Assembly (NCBI RefSeq): GCF_004005845.1
Contig: NZ_SADE01000004.1
Coordinates: forward strand, 496,001 to 560,000
Direction of reading: 5' to 3'
DNA: 64,000 nucleotides
From: Hwanghaeella grinnelliae
GTDB lineage: Bacteria; Pseudomonadota; Alphaproteobacteria; UBA8366; Aestuariispiraceae
A program made the position numbers and the translations under genes. The notes beneath the pieces were generated by a model, which was not told the DNA's origin, searched no databases, and worked only from the letters and a program-made list of their open reading frames with translations. The number at the start of each line of letters is the position of its first letter. Position 1 is the first letter of the stretch. Positions 1 through 8,801 of the stretch are shown in pieces.

Positions 1-17
1 TGAGAGCGCCTTGGCCG

Positions 18-2270
18 TCACCTTTGCTTGTCGCTGTACCCGACTTTGACCGAGGCTGCCGCACAAGCACCCGCCAAAAGCCAGAATAACCGCTGATAGG
101 CGATATCGTGCACAAGTCCGAACATGGCAAAAAGCAGCAGCAGTCCTAGTGTCAGCATGAAAGCAGGCGCTCTATTCGGGGTGTAGGACCGGATGTATTT
201 GAACGCGACAGCAAGGGGAAGGCTTAACGCGATGGCCAGCCCAACCAACCCGAACTCGGCCAGAAGCCAAATGGGAACTGAATGGATGACGAGTTGCTTG
301 CCGTTTTCGCCAAAGTGTCTGTTGGCAAAGCTTCCAAGCCCTTCGCCAAAAATGGGATTGGCCATCCACATTTCCAATCCCACGCGTATGGTGAGAAGGC
401 GCTCGGACGTGCTGCCGCCCACGATGAGATCGGCGTCCGGAGTGTGGTTGAAAGGAAGCCTATCCACCCCGGAAACATTGGAGATATACGAGAAAATACT
501 GACGAGACCGATGACCGTGCCAGCCCAAAAAACCGCCAAGCCGAACATTTTCCAGGGCAGAAGCCGCAACAGCAAGGCGATGGCCAGCAAGATTACCATG
601 CAAGCCAGACCGCTCAGGGAATAGGATCGCCATATACCAAGCATGATCGAGCCAAGCAGGAAGGAAAGTAATATCGGCGGAAGTTTCTTCTTAAACGGGA
701 CGGAATAGGCCAGAAGCGCGACAAGCCCGGTTAACAATTGCAATGCAAAGGCGTTCCGGTTTTTGACGAAGCCCTCGAAGTTGGAAGCTATGAACTCAAA
801 GCTGCCAGATGCGATTTCGAATTGCCGGTGGGCTAAGTCGAACAGCGTGATCATGGCGCCGCCAACGATAATGACCTCCGCCAAGCGCCTGAGACTATGG
901 AGCCCCAAGGTCGAGACGCACATGGCGCCGATGGATACATACCCTAAAATCACGCTCCAACCGATCAGACGGTTGTTCAGCGCCCAATCGGTGACACCGA
1001 TTCGGGCCGCGCCATTCAGAAACCCGCCGATCAAGAGCAGGGTTAAGGCGAGCATCCAGTACAAGAAGAAACGAGGGACCTCGGCGGGCAGTTTTTTGCT
1101 GGTGGTCCAGGTCAATAGGAAAAGGGCCAACCCCATGAGCGCCATCGGATCGCCAAGATTCAGGGAAACGACTGTGCCCTCGAACGGGATGTGCATCGAG
1201 AAGAACAGAAATAAAACCGTCAAGGGCCCCGCGACCAACAGGACGATAGAATTTGTCGTTCTAGACTGAACCTTTGCGACGGTGAGAACGGATTCTTGAT
1301 CTTTCGAGTCCTCAGCCGATTTTGCAGGCAAAGCTGATGTCGCAAGCGGCTTGGCCAGAAACACTGATGAAATCAGAACCGAAACGGTCGCAAGCACACC
1401 GAGAGTAACGGAAGTCCCGACGGCCTCGGGCGCTGGCACGCCCAATTTACCCAGAACGAAAATCGATGTTAGCTCGCGGATTCCCCAGCCATTCACACTC
1501 AAAGGCATGGCGGCGGCGAAACTGACGATCGCCCCGGCTGCGAAGAGCGTTGTCAGAGATGGCGCGCTTGGTCCGATAATACGCTCAGCGATGATCGCGT
1601 AGGTGAGGGCCATAAGAATCTGGGCGGCAAGCGTCAGGGCCAGCATGGCGCCTATTCGCGACAAAGCCGTTCTGGACACCATGCGGCGCAGCAGTTGCTG
1701 TTCACGCGTCCAACGGAAAATGGCCAGCGATGCCGCAGTGACAAGGCACATGGCCAGAACAGCTTCCGGCAAAGAGGCTTCGGCCAGCGCCGTGTAGAGT
1801 TGCCGTGAACCGAAAACCTCGACCCATCCGAAGACCAGCAAAGCCAGGCCTGAAATGGCGAGTAACAGTTTTTCGGTGAATACGAGGGCCGTGACGGTCG
1901 CAACGCTCACACCCTGCCGCCGCAATAACGCAAACCGCCCAACGACGTTGCCGACGAGGTTCAAAATGAAAATGCTGGACAGTAGGCCGGCAACAAAGGC
2001 GCGAATGCAGGCGAAGGTGCTGATATCTCGCGCGCCGAAATACGACAACAGATACTTCAGCCGGCCGATCCCCAGTGCAAGATTGCCCAGCAACAGTCCC
2101 AGCGCGACCAGGACGGTAAAGATCGACAATTCGTCGACCTTTTCCCAAATCGCTTCAATCCGGTAGTTGTAAAAGAGATAAACCAAAATGCCCGTCGAAA
2201 TGACGATGGGCAGTAGGAATTTAGCCCATCTCTTAAACGGGTGCTTTATCGGGGCAAGCTCAGCAGTCAT
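18..2270 (-). CDS. Flippase-like (LPG synthase TM type) / O-antigen-ligase-like fusion membrane protein
   Basis: A 750-residue polytopic inner-membrane protein that looks like two families joined. Residues about 15-310 resemble the YbhN/AglD/MprF flippase-like domain, with repeated hydrophobic helices and a C-terminal NGWGIRE motif. A short polar linker (about 315-340) leads to an O-antigen ligase/Wzy_C-like half. That half carries GEGLGSF near residue 641 and a histidine near 662 (IHSVPIWLLAEFGLVG), as in WaaL-type proteins, whose key His lies in a large periplasmic loop. The ATG directly follows the TAA of the upstream gene at 2271, so the two are probably one transcript. A role in moving or ligating lipid-linked glycans is inferred; the substrate cannot be read. 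Confidence 0.75.
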   Translation of the reverse strand: MTAELAPIKHPFKRWAKFLLPIVISTGILVYLFYNYRIEAIWEKVDELSIFTVLVALGLLLGNLALGIGRLKYLLSYFGARDISTFACIRAFVAGLLSSIFILNLVGNVVGRFALLRRQGVSVATVTALVFTEKLLLAISGLALLVFGWVEVFGSRQLYTALAEASLPEAVLAMCLVTAASLAIFRWTREQQLLRRMVSRTALSRIGAMLALTLAAQILMALTYAIIAERIIGPSAPSLTTLFAAGAIVSFAAAMPLSVNGWGIRELTSIFVLGKLGVPAPEAVGTSVTLGVLATVSVLISSVFLAKPLATSALPAKSAEDSKDQESVLTVAKVQSRTTNSIVLLVAGPLTVLFLFFSMHIPFEGTVVSLNLGDPMALMGLALFLLTWTTSKKLPAEVPRFFLYWMLALTLLLIGGFLNGAARIGVTDWALNNRLIGWSVILGYVSIGAMCVSTLGLHSLRRLAEVIIVGGAMITLFDLAHRQFEIASGSFEFIASNFEGFVKNRNAFALQLLTGLVALLAYSVPFKKKLPPILLSFLLGSIMLGIWRSYSLSGLACMVILLAIALLLRLLPWKMFGLAVFWAGTVIGLVSIFSYISNVSGVDRLPFNHTPDADLIVGGSTSERLLTIRVGLEMWMANPIFGEGLGSFANRHFGENGKQLVIHSVPIWLLAEFGLVGLAIALSLPLAVAFKYIRSYTPNRAPAFMLTLGLLLLFAMFGLVHDIAYQRLFWLLAGACAAASVKVGYSDKQR

Positions 2271-3593
2271 TTAACGATGTTTGCATTGTTCGGTTGGGGC
2301 ATATCGGTCGGCGCCGCAGGATCGGCAAAAATACGTGAACTGTATGAGGCAAATTGCCGACAAAGCCCACCACCAAGTTTGCCACAAGCCGATGCTGAAA
2401 TACGCGATGACGAACCAGGACGTGGCCCATGCAACAGTATAGCGCGCGGCACTCGGCGATCCGATTTTCGCCAATGAGAATGCCGCATAGACAACGACGA
2501 GGCAGAACGACACCGCGCCGACAACACCCAGCTCAAGGTGAAGTTGCAGGGCGGCGTTATGTGGGTGAAGGGGAAGCGCAGGACTGCTCCGCAAGGTTGG
2601 GAAGGTTTGATCCAGCTTATCCAAATAGGGGGAAAATGACTCGACATCGCCAAGTAATATTTCGGCCCCGGGCAGCGTGCGGCCCACATCGACGCCCCAT
2701 CCGAATAAAGGCTTTTCATCACTGCGCGATGCCACGAAGTTCCAAATGCCCAAACGATGCGCGGCGGAAAAAGCCCCTGTTTGCCGTACTGCGGATACCG
2801 CTGCATTCAAAAAGGCTTCATTCTTAATGGCATAAGGTATTGCCAGCACGGACACGAAGACGACCGCGCCAAAAAGTATCGTGGCCGCTTTTCTATTCAG
2901 TGACGTGACTAGAAATGCACCGAAACCGGCCGCTGCCGACAACGCTCCCGATGTACTGCTGGACCAAAAAAGCACTAAGGGAAGAGAGATAACCAACGCC
3001 CATGAAACAAGATTCTTTCCAGCCCTATGCGCGGCGTAGGCCGCCGGCCAAGCCAGCATCACCATGTAGGTAGACGGTCGATTCAGAAACTGCGCCTTGA
3101 ATTCGTCGCTTTCGGAGGCCCAGATGGTATTTGAAAGTAGGCCGAATACTTTTTCCGAAACAAATAATGCAGCGAACCCGGTAACGGCGAACACAACCGA
3201 CAACATTAGACGGTGTGAGGCGGGGGGTACCCGCTGTGCCGCGAAGACAGCCAGAAAGCCAATTGCAAGCAGCAGGCCCAGGCGCTTCAACCGTTGCAAA
3301 CTGTCGGCCGGATTGCTCGACCAAAAGCAACTCGCGGCGATATAGACGAGGCAAATCCCGGTTATGCCTATCCAAACCAGCATCTTGCGGTCCGGGACGA
3401 GGCAGACGGTGAAACCAGGGTCGAGACGCCATTGCACGAACAATGCGAGCGATAGAAATATCGTGAGCAATATCAAGGCAATAGGGGCTTGTTGTGACGC
3501 TATGAGTGAAAGGAAGGGAAGCGCGCAGAATATGCTCAGGACTGCCAGGATAAGCACCGTCAGTACCATATTCCGCTTCGGTTGCTGAACCAT
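2271..3593 (-). CDS. O-antigen ligase family protein
   Basis: A 440-residue polytopic membrane protein of the WaaL/Wzy_C O-antigen ligase/polymerase superfamily. Hydrophobic helices alternate with a large extracytoplasmic loop in the second half, which contains FGWGVDVG and a histidine-rich PLHPHNAALQLHLELGVVG segment (about residues 345-365) where the family's functional His lies. Its TAA abuts the ATG of the next gene (stop codon 2271-2273, next start 2270), so the pair look co-transcribed. The neighbour also has a ligase-like half, so the two may act in the same glycan pathway, or one may be a polymerase and the other a ligase. No glycosyltransferases lie in view. Confidence 0.8.
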   Translation of the reverse strand: MVQQPKRNMVLTVLILAVLSIFCALPFLSLIASQQAPIALILLTIFLSLALFVQWRLDPGFTVCLVPDRKMLVWIGITGICLVYIAASCFWSSNPADSLQRLKRLGLLLAIGFLAVFAAQRVPPASHRLMLSVVFAVTGFAALFVSEKVFGLLSNTIWASESDEFKAQFLNRPSTYMVMLAWPAAYAAHRAGKNLVSWALVISLPLVLFWSSSTSGALSAAAGFGAFLVTSLNRKAATILFGAVVFVSVLAIPYAIKNEAFLNAAVSAVRQTGAFSAAHRLGIWNFVASRSDEKPLFGWGVDVGRTLPGAEILLGDVESFSPYLDKLDQTFPTLRSSPALPLHPHNAALQLHLELGVVGAVSFCLVVVYAAFSLAKIGSPSAARYTVAWATSWFVIAYFSIGLWQTWWWALSAICLIQFTYFCRSCGADRYAPTEQCKHR

Positions 3594-4143
3594 ACACTTC
3601 TGTCACTATAGTGTTCGGGAGTTCGCTGGCCCTGGTGACGAGTTTCCACGTTGAATTCACCGTCAGCCCAGAACTGAATACAGCGAGTCTTGAGATCCCC
3701 CAATCGGTTGAGTCAAATTAACAGCGATTTACTTGCCGATTGCTTCGGCGCGGGGTTTGAAGGCACCGAGCCCTTGGGGCATTGCAGGGGCAAGCATTGC
3801 TGATGAAACGGACCGCTGCTGGCGACAATGCCTTCATTGCTGAGGTCTAAGGGCAAAGGCAGATGGAATTGCTCGCTTCCAATTTTTTCCCGAAGTAGCT
3901 GACGACCGTCCAAATCCACCAATTGCTTGCACCGCTGGAGCCCGAGAGGGCGACGTGAGGCCGTCTGGCGGTCCCTCCGGCCATTTTGCCTATCGCTCCG
4001 ATTGGGGGGGCGTTTTTACGGCCGTGAGACTCGTACTCCTAGCATGGCTTTGGGGCACACAATCCCAAATAGCTAATTTGTGGACCTTGGGCGAGTCGCT
4101 ACAGCCTCCTTTTGCGTCAATCCATTAGACCAAGGGGGTACAT
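3594..4143. other. Intergenic region without a convincing gene
   Basis: About 550 bp separate the leftward ligase gene (start 3593) from the rightward gene at 4144. The only open frame of note (3713-3922, minus strand, 69 codons) resembles no family I recognise and has no clear ribosome-binding site. The stretch must hold the promoters of both divergent genes. A good Shine-Dalgarno-like AGGGGG lies just before the ATG at 4144. No tRNA or strong terminator hairpin was found by eye. Confidence 0.5.
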
Positions 4144-4872
4144 ATGGACGCTTTCAACACACTGACCGTCATACGGATGGTCTCATATTTGTGCGAGAAG
4201 TTGGAGGAGGCGGGTCTGACTCTGCGTCTTCTAGGACCGGGGCGGGAACTCGAGATGATCTATAAAGGGGCGAGGCCAGACCGCATCGCGCCTCAGAAGA
4301 TCTTCCGGGACGATGCATTGGCCACGTCCGCGGAACTGCTGGATGCTTTCTGGCTGGTCGCCCTGGACCGGTACGGTCCGGCGATCTTTCAGGCCTGCCG
4401 GGGGATCGATCTGGGCGATCGGTCATTGGCCGATCATCTAACGACGGACGGCGGCCTCTACGTGCCCGGAAACCAATGGGAGAACAATCCGATCCCGGAG
4501 GTCCGGGCCGCGGCTGCCTGGCGATTGCACGGTGTTGGCTGCTATTTCGGCGAAACCTGGTTCCGGCCCGAAAGTGACGATGTGCCGGGCTTCCGGGGTA
4601 AGGGCATATCGGACTTGATCCTGCGCCTGGCCATGGGAACCGCTTTTTGCCGCCATGAGGCGCGGTTCATGTTCGGGTTTTGCGAGCAGGCACTCGCCGT
4701 AAGGGGCATTCCGATCCAGTACGGACATTATCAATGCTATCCGCATGGGGCGACCTGGACCCGGCCGGACGGGACACAGGACGATGTTTGGCTGACCTTT
4801 ACGGCCGCATCGGACTTTGGGGATTTATTCGGTGGGTTTGCCCGGGACCGGTATATCCCGCAGCACACATGA
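4144..4872 (+). CDS. GNAT-like protein of unknown function
   Basis: I do not recognise this 242-residue protein with certainty. The section FRGKGISDLILRLAMG (about 155-170), followed by FGFCEQALAVRGIPIQYG, has the layout of a GNAT acetyltransferase (R-G-x-G pyrophosphate loop, then a helix and a strand), so a divergent acyltransferase is likely. The ATG is preceded by AGGGGG. The 3' end overlaps the convergent gene 4825-5652 by 48 bp. Nearby genes include an XRE regulator and a PAS_5-like protein, suggesting a small signalling or stress unit. The substrate is unknown. Confidence 0.55.
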   Translation: MDAFNTLTVIRMVSYLCEKLEEAGLTLRLLGPGRELEMIYKGARPDRIAPQKIFRDDALATSAELLDAFWLVALDRYGPAIFQACRGIDLGDRSLADHLTTDGGLYVPGNQWENNPIPEVRAAAAWRLHGVGCYFGETWFRPESDDVPGFRGKGISDLILRLAMGTAFCRHEARFMFGFCEQALAVRGIPIQYGHYQCYPHGATWTRPDGTQDDVWLTFTAASDFGDLFGGFARDRYIPQHT

Positions 4873-5652
4873 GGCAACCAGGACGCCGGCTTCCCCATCG
4901 GAGCCGGTGATCGGCGTAATCAGGCGGCGGTAGGATTCCCGTTGTCCCCGGTTTTCCTCGTCCGGGATGAATGCGTGGACGTCTTGCAGAATGGGGATGC
5001 GTTGTTCCAGTGCACGGTAATAATCGCTGTCGACGGCCCGTTCGAATTCGTTCGCGTCTGACTTCAGCGTCGGCGTCCCGATGGATTTGGCGCACCATTC
5101 CAGCCCGTGGAACCGTGCGGCCGCCGACCGGCGGCCGATCGCTTCTGTGAAAAATTGCCCATCCCGATGAACCAGTTTTATCAGTTCGTCTTCGTTTGCC
5201 GCCTCACTGTTGCGCCAATCCGCAAGATGCGCCTGCAACAGTGGGGACGAAGCCAGGATCTGTGCCGGGGGAAGGTCGACGATAACTGTCCGGGGAGTCA
5301 GCTCCAAAGACCTGTAGCGAAGGAAATCGGCCGCCATCGCCTCAGCTTGCTGGCGCGTCATCGCTTGGCGGCGGACCTTGCTGGAACCATCCATCGGCGC
5401 GAAGGCCAGGGGATAGAGCCTATGAGCTAGGCCGGCCATCAGGCATTCGTGGTTTACGTCCGCAACATTGAAGCGAAGTTCCGCGACATTGCCTGCCCAG
5501 ATCAGGATGACGGCACCCATCTTCAGGACATACCGCATGGTTTCGTGGTACGGGTCGTCCTGCTTCTCAAAGCGGAAAGAATCCTCCGCCGTGATCAGCC
5601 AGGCACCGTCCTCCGGTAAAAGTGCGTCGGGTCTTAACTGCTCCGGCTTCAA
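4825..5652 (-). CDS. PAS_5-like sensor or adaptor protein (hypothetical)
   Basis: A 275-residue soluble protein. Its C-terminal part (about 205-270; SDYYRALEQRIPILQDV, then YRRLITPITGSDG) resembles the PAS_5-like domains common in Rhodospirillales hypothetical proteins. The N-terminal half is unrecognised. The start is a TTG at 5652 that overlaps the TGA of the 89-residue gene (TTGA), so translation is probably coupled to it. No kinase or output domain is visible, so it may be a stand-alone sensory module. The 3' end overlaps the convergent gene at 4144-4872. Confidence 0.5.
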   Translation of the reverse strand: MKPEQLRPDALLPEDGAWLITAEDSFRFEKQDDPYHETMRYVLKMGAVILIWAGNVAELRFNVADVNHECLMAGLAHRLYPLAFAPMDGSSKVRRQAMTRQQAEAMAADFLRYRSLELTPRTVIVDLPPAQILASSPLLQAHLADWRNSEAANEDELIKLVHRDGQFFTEAIGRRSAAARFHGLEWCAKSIGTPTLKSDANEFERAVDSDYYRALEQRIPILQDVHAFIPDEENRGQRESYRRLITPITGSDGEAGVLVASCVLRDIPVPGKPTE

Positions 5653-5918
5653 CCGCTACCCACCTTACGCTTCAAATCGGCAACCGCACTATCGAACAAG
5701 GCAGCGTTATCGATCAGTGCCGCTGCGTCGGGATCGTGCAGCCAGCCGGCAAAATGCTCAGCGAGTTTGTCCTGCAAGGGGCTGTCCTCGTCGATTGCGG
5801 CCATCACGAGCATCTTCAAAAGAAACAACTTCGCCGTATCAGGACGGGCGGGTCTGGGGCGCTTTTTGGGGCGCCTCTCCAGCCAATTTGCACTGTTTTT
5901 CACGGCGTTGTCCTTCAT
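5649..5918 (-). CDS. Small hypothetical protein, 89 residues
   Basis: The N-terminus is basic (ERRPKKRPRPARP) and is followed by a helical stretch with acidic and alanine residues. No family is recognised. It is coupled to the next gene by a TTGA overlap. The ATG at 5918 has no clear Shine-Dalgarno sequence: a GTATTACC repeat, probably an operator half-site, sits directly before it (5921-5928). It lies downstream of, and on the same strand as, the XRE regulator gene, so it may be in that regulon. The small size and basic patch would suit an adaptor or DNA-binding role, but this is a guess. Confidence 0.45.
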   Translation of the reverse strand: MKDNAVKNSANWLERRPKKRPRPARPDTAKLFLLKMLVMAAIDEDSPLQDKLAEHFAGWLHDPDAAALIDNAALFDSAVADLKRKVGSG

Positions 5919-5920
5919 AC

Positions 5921-6045
5921 GTATTACCGGACGTTAAGTTTGAATGACTGTCTGTGTCAAATGGTCAAAGAGTTACGACAAAAGTAGAAATGGTCCGAAA
6001 CCAAATTTCTGTATTGTAATACCGCAAATTTGGCTTTGGTAATAC
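5921..6045. promoter_or_regulatory. Repeated GTATTAC/GTAATAC half-sites, probable XRE operators
   Basis: Between the XRE gene and the 89-residue gene lie GTATTACC (5921-5928), the dyad GTATTGTAATACC (6011-6023) and GGTAATAC (6038-6045). An inverted repeat CCAAATTT (6001-6008) / AAATTTGG (6026-6033) overlaps them. The clustering suggests operators for the neighbouring XRE protein. Binding is inferred. Confidence 0.45.
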
Positions 6046-6057
6046 TTGCCTGCGACG

Positions 6058-6438
6058 CTATTTATTGTGTGATTTCTCGCCGACCAATCGCGAATGTAGT
6101 GCCGCGACGCAGTATTCGATGGTTTCATCGTCCAGCGGCAGCAATTCCACGTCCCGCATGGCGACGAGCTCCCGGCGGAAGTCGGCCAGTTCCGGCGAGG
6201 TGGCGCCCGGCGTGTGTTTCTCGTCCTCAATCGTATCGGATTGCTCAAGCAATAGGCGATGCGGAAGCACTTGGTAGAGCGCCGACAATTCACACAAAGT
6301 CTCGCTGCAGGGACGTTCTTCGCCTGTTTCCCATTGCGTGACCCGTTCCGGCGTGACCCGGAGGCGCAATGCAACATCGTCTTTGGACAGTCCGGCGCGA
6401 TTGCGTGCCGAAGACAGCCCGTTCGTTATTGCGTTCAT
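6058..6438 (-). CDS. XRE-family helix-turn-helix regulator
   Basis: A 126-residue protein with an N-terminal lambda-repressor-like HTH (about residues 6-62; KDDVALRLRVTPERVTQWETGEERP) followed by a short acidic C-terminal region with no known ligand-binding domain. This size is typical of small phage-like or autoregulatory repressors. Its gene precedes the 89- and 275-residue genes on the same strand, and repeated GTATTAC half-sites lie between them, so control of that pair is likely. The ATG at 6438 is well placed relative to the HTH. Confidence 0.8.
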   Translation of the reverse strand: MNAITNGLSSARNRAGLSKDDVALRLRVTPERVTQWETGEERPCSETLCELSALYQVLPHRLLLEQSDTIEDEKHTPGATSPELADFRRELVAMRDVELLPLDDETIEYCVAALHSRLVGEKSHNK

Positions 6439-6593
6439 GAAGCCTTACCCAGCGAACTAAGCCGCGAAGGTACAGCGGTTTGCGGAAAACGAAAATATTC
6501 AGCGGGGAAAAGCGCCGTTGCCCCTATTGCATGGGGTGAAAGCTTGGGACGACAACGCGAGGCGAGGGCAGGCCGAGAACATAGAGAGAAGCA

Positions 6594-7355
6594 CTAGGAG
6601 AATTCGTCCCTGGTCGCATTCTGGTTGAAGGTCATGCCACGTTCCAAATGTAGCCGCATGGCTTCACGCGCCCCCTCAGGGTCGCGCGCGGCGATGGCGT
6701 CCCGCACCGCCTGATGCTCCGCAACGAGGCGAACCATATAGGCTGCCCCGGTTTCCGCGTTTTCCGGGCGCATCCGAAGCAGGGGGCGTGGAATAACAAA
6801 GACCCCCAGGAACCGCAGAAACCCCTCGATCAATTCATTGCCGGTCGCCGCGGCGATGGCGCAATGGAACGCGAAATCCTCCTCCACGGCCGATCCGTTT
6901 TCGGCGACGGCGACCTTCATTGCGGTCAGTGCTTCGTCGATCAGGGCCAAATCTGCGTCGCTATGCTTTTCCGCGGCCATCGCAGCCGCTTCGACTTCAA
7001 CGCATAACCGAAGTTCCATGACAGAAAGCAGATTTTGCGGATCGTCGAAATGGTGCGGTTCGATACGGAAGGGCATTCGCCGTTTGTCATCGACGATGAA
7101 TACGCCAACACCTTGGCGGCTGACGATGACACCGTCGGCTTTTAACCTTGATATGGCTTCCCGGACAACGGGACGGCTGACGCCGGTTGCGTCGCAGAGT
7201 TCCTGTTCGGTCGGCAGTTTGTCGCCCGCCTGCAGGCGGCCGGATAGGATTTGACCGCGAAGTTGTGTGACGATTTGATCGGCAAGGGAAGTGGCGCCGG
7301 CGGCCGGCCGCAATCGCCGAACCAATTCTCCCGCTCCACTGCGCGGATCGGTCAT
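6594..7355 (-). CDS. FadR-type GntR-family transcriptional regulator
   Basis: A 253-residue regulator. A winged HTH (about 24-90; LPTEQELCDATGVSRPVVREAISRL) is followed by an all-helical FCD ligand-binding domain (about 100-240) with conserved acidic and histidine residues (DFAFHCAIAAATGN; H near the end in EHQAVRDAI) that usually bind a metal and a carboxylate. AAGGGGAG precedes the ATG. The gene is divergent from the TRAP transporter operon starting at 7623, across a 267-bp region with a TTGTCAG repeat, so it probably controls that transporter. FCD regulators of TRAP operons commonly sense sugar acids or dicarboxylates; the ligand here is unknown. Confidence 0.88.
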   Translation of the reverse strand: MTDPRSGAGELVRRLRPAAGATSLADQIVTQLRGQILSGRLQAGDKLPTEQELCDATGVSRPVVREAISRLKADGVIVSRQGVGVFIVDDKRRMPFRIEPHHFDDPQNLLSVMELRLCVEVEAAAMAAEKHSDADLALIDEALTAMKVAVAENGSAVEEDFAFHCAIAAATGNELIEGFLRFLGVFVIPRPLLRMRPENAETGAAYMVRLVAEHQAVRDAIAARDPEGAREAMRLHLERGMTFNQNATRDEFS

Positions 7356-7491
7356 TTTTTTCTCCCCTTGAAAGCGTCAGCTTGGCGCGTCGCTTAGGTT
7401 TCCGGTGGGTGCGACGGTATAGCGATTGGACATTTTGTCCGTGATTCGACCGCTTTACCCGAAAGAAAGAATTTCACCGCCAACGCTCTTC

Positions 7492-7511
7492 TTGTCAGTT
7501 GTCAGATAACA
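7492..7511. promoter_or_regulatory. Candidate GntR operator in the TRAP promoter region
   Basis: TTGTCAG occurs twice in tandem (7492-7498 and 7499-7505). The second copy runs into an imperfect dyad, TGTCAGATAACA (7500-7511; TGT-N6-ACA, 8 of 12 positions symmetric). This suits a FadR-type dimer, and the site sits between the regulator gene and the transporter operon. It is a candidate only. Confidence 0.4.
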
Positions 7512-7622
7512 TATATCACGTTACCCTCCAAGCAGTTCCGGGTATCGAACACTGGCACCCGTCCTTTAGAGACGGGAGAGGCAATGGGGGATTGCCCGGT
7601 TAAAAGGTAAGGGAGAGAAACA

Positions 7623-8648
7623 ATGCAAATCCTACGAAATGCGGCCACGGCGGCCGTTCTTGGTTTGGCCCTGGCCGGCGCGAGCAGTTCGGCATGGGCG
7701 GCGGATTACACGCTTCGTATTCAGACCCACCTCAGCGCCGAGTCGCTGAACGGGAAGAACGCGCAACAGTTTGCGGATGATGTCGAGCGCATGTCCGGCG
7801 GACGGATCGACATCGAGATGTTCTATTCGGGCTCCGTCGTGAAATCGACAGAGACCTTCGACGCCGCGGCCAATGGCGTCCTCGACGGTGATATGACCGG
7901 TGGTGCCTATCAGACGGGCAAGAACCCGGCCTTCCAGTTCCTCGGCGATATCATGGGCGGGTATGAAACGCCCTGGCAGCAGTATTCCTGGCTGTATTAC
8001 GGCGGTGGCATGGAGAAGGCCCAGAAGCTGTACAACTCCTATGGCATGCAGCTCATCGGTTGGTGGATCCCGGGTCAGGAATCCCTGTCCTCGTCCAAGC
8101 CGCTTCCCGGTCCGGCAGCGTTGAAGGATTGGAAGTTCCGTTCGCCTCCGGGCATGGAAACGGAAATCTTCGCGGAACTCGGCGCTTCGCCGATCGTGAT
8201 GGATTTCGGTGAAGTCTTCAGTGCGCTGGAAACCAAGATCATCGACGGCGCCGATGCGTCGAACGTCACCACCAACAAGTCGATCGGTATCTACGATCTG
8301 GTGAAACACGCGACCTATCCTGGCTTTCACTCGATGCCGTCTGACCATCTGGCGATCAACAAGGACGTTTGGGACGACCTTCCCGACGACCTGAAGGCGA
8401 TCGTCGAAGTCGCAATGCAGAAGCTGTCCTTCCACAATTCGATGAGCTTCGAAGTTGCGATGGGCAAGACCGCGACGGAGATTCAGAAAGAAGGCGTGAC
8501 GCTGTACAACTGGTCTCAGAAAGACCGCGAGGAATTCCGCAACTTCGCCCAGAAGAAGTGGCAGGAATGGGGTGATAAGTCACCTGAAGCCCGTGAACTG
8601 GTCGACAGCCATGTTTCCTTCATGAAGGAAATCGGCCTGCTCAAATAA
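7623..8648 (+). CDS. TRAP transporter periplasmic substrate-binding protein (DctP family)
   Basis: A 341-residue exported binding protein of a tripartite ATP-independent periplasmic transporter. It has a clear signal peptide (about 1-27, ending SSAWA-AD). The mature domain contains KIIDGADASN (about 203-212), the DctP region where an Arg or polar residue normally contacts a carboxylate. AAGGGAG lies upstream of the ATG. It is the first gene of a DctP-DctQ-DctM operon and is followed by a strong hairpin (8667-8699), as is usual where the binding protein is made in excess. By homology the ligand is an organic acid; the exact compound cannot be inferred. Confidence 0.93.
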   Translation: MQILRNAATAAVLGLALAGASSSAWAADYTLRIQTHLSAESLNGKNAQQFADDVERMSGGRIDIEMFYSGSVVKSTETFDAAANGVLDGDMTGGAYQTGKNPAFQFLGDIMGGYETPWQQYSWLYYGGGMEKAQKLYNSYGMQLIGWWIPGQESLSSSKPLPGPAALKDWKFRSPPGMETEIFAELGASPIVMDFGEVFSALETKIIDGADASNVTTNKSIGIYDLVKHATYPGFHSMPSDHLAINKDVWDDLPDDLKAIVEVAMQKLSFHNSMSFEVAMGKTATEIQKEGVTLYNWSQKDREEFRNFAQKKWQEWGDKSPEARELVDSHVSFMKEIGLLK

Positions 8649-8666
8649 GCTCGGTTGATCCTACTC

Positions 8667-8699
8667 CCGGCCGCGGCACAGCTTTCTTGCCGCGGCCGG
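8667..8699 (+). terminator. Stem-loop after dctP (partial terminator or stabiliser)
   Basis: A perfect 12-bp GC-rich inverted repeat, CCGGCCGCGGCA (8667-8678) and TGCCGCGGCCGG (8688-8699), with a 9-nt loop and then a T-rich stretch. It lies inside the operon, between the binding-protein gene and the small permease gene. It probably acts as an attenuator or 3' stabiliser that raises DctP relative to the permeases. Confidence 0.7.
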
Positions 8700-8801
8700 T
8701 CCTTCTTTAGGAAAGCTTTTTCCTTTATCAACTTAAGACAACGAAAATCGTGACGGCCGCATTGTTGTGGCCGGCGCAAGAACCAACGGCGGGGGTGGAA
8801 A

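Noticed and set aside
3713-3922. A 69-codon frame in the 3.6-4.1 kb gap
   Set aside because: No ribosome-binding site, no family resemblance and ordinary composition; too weak to call a gene.
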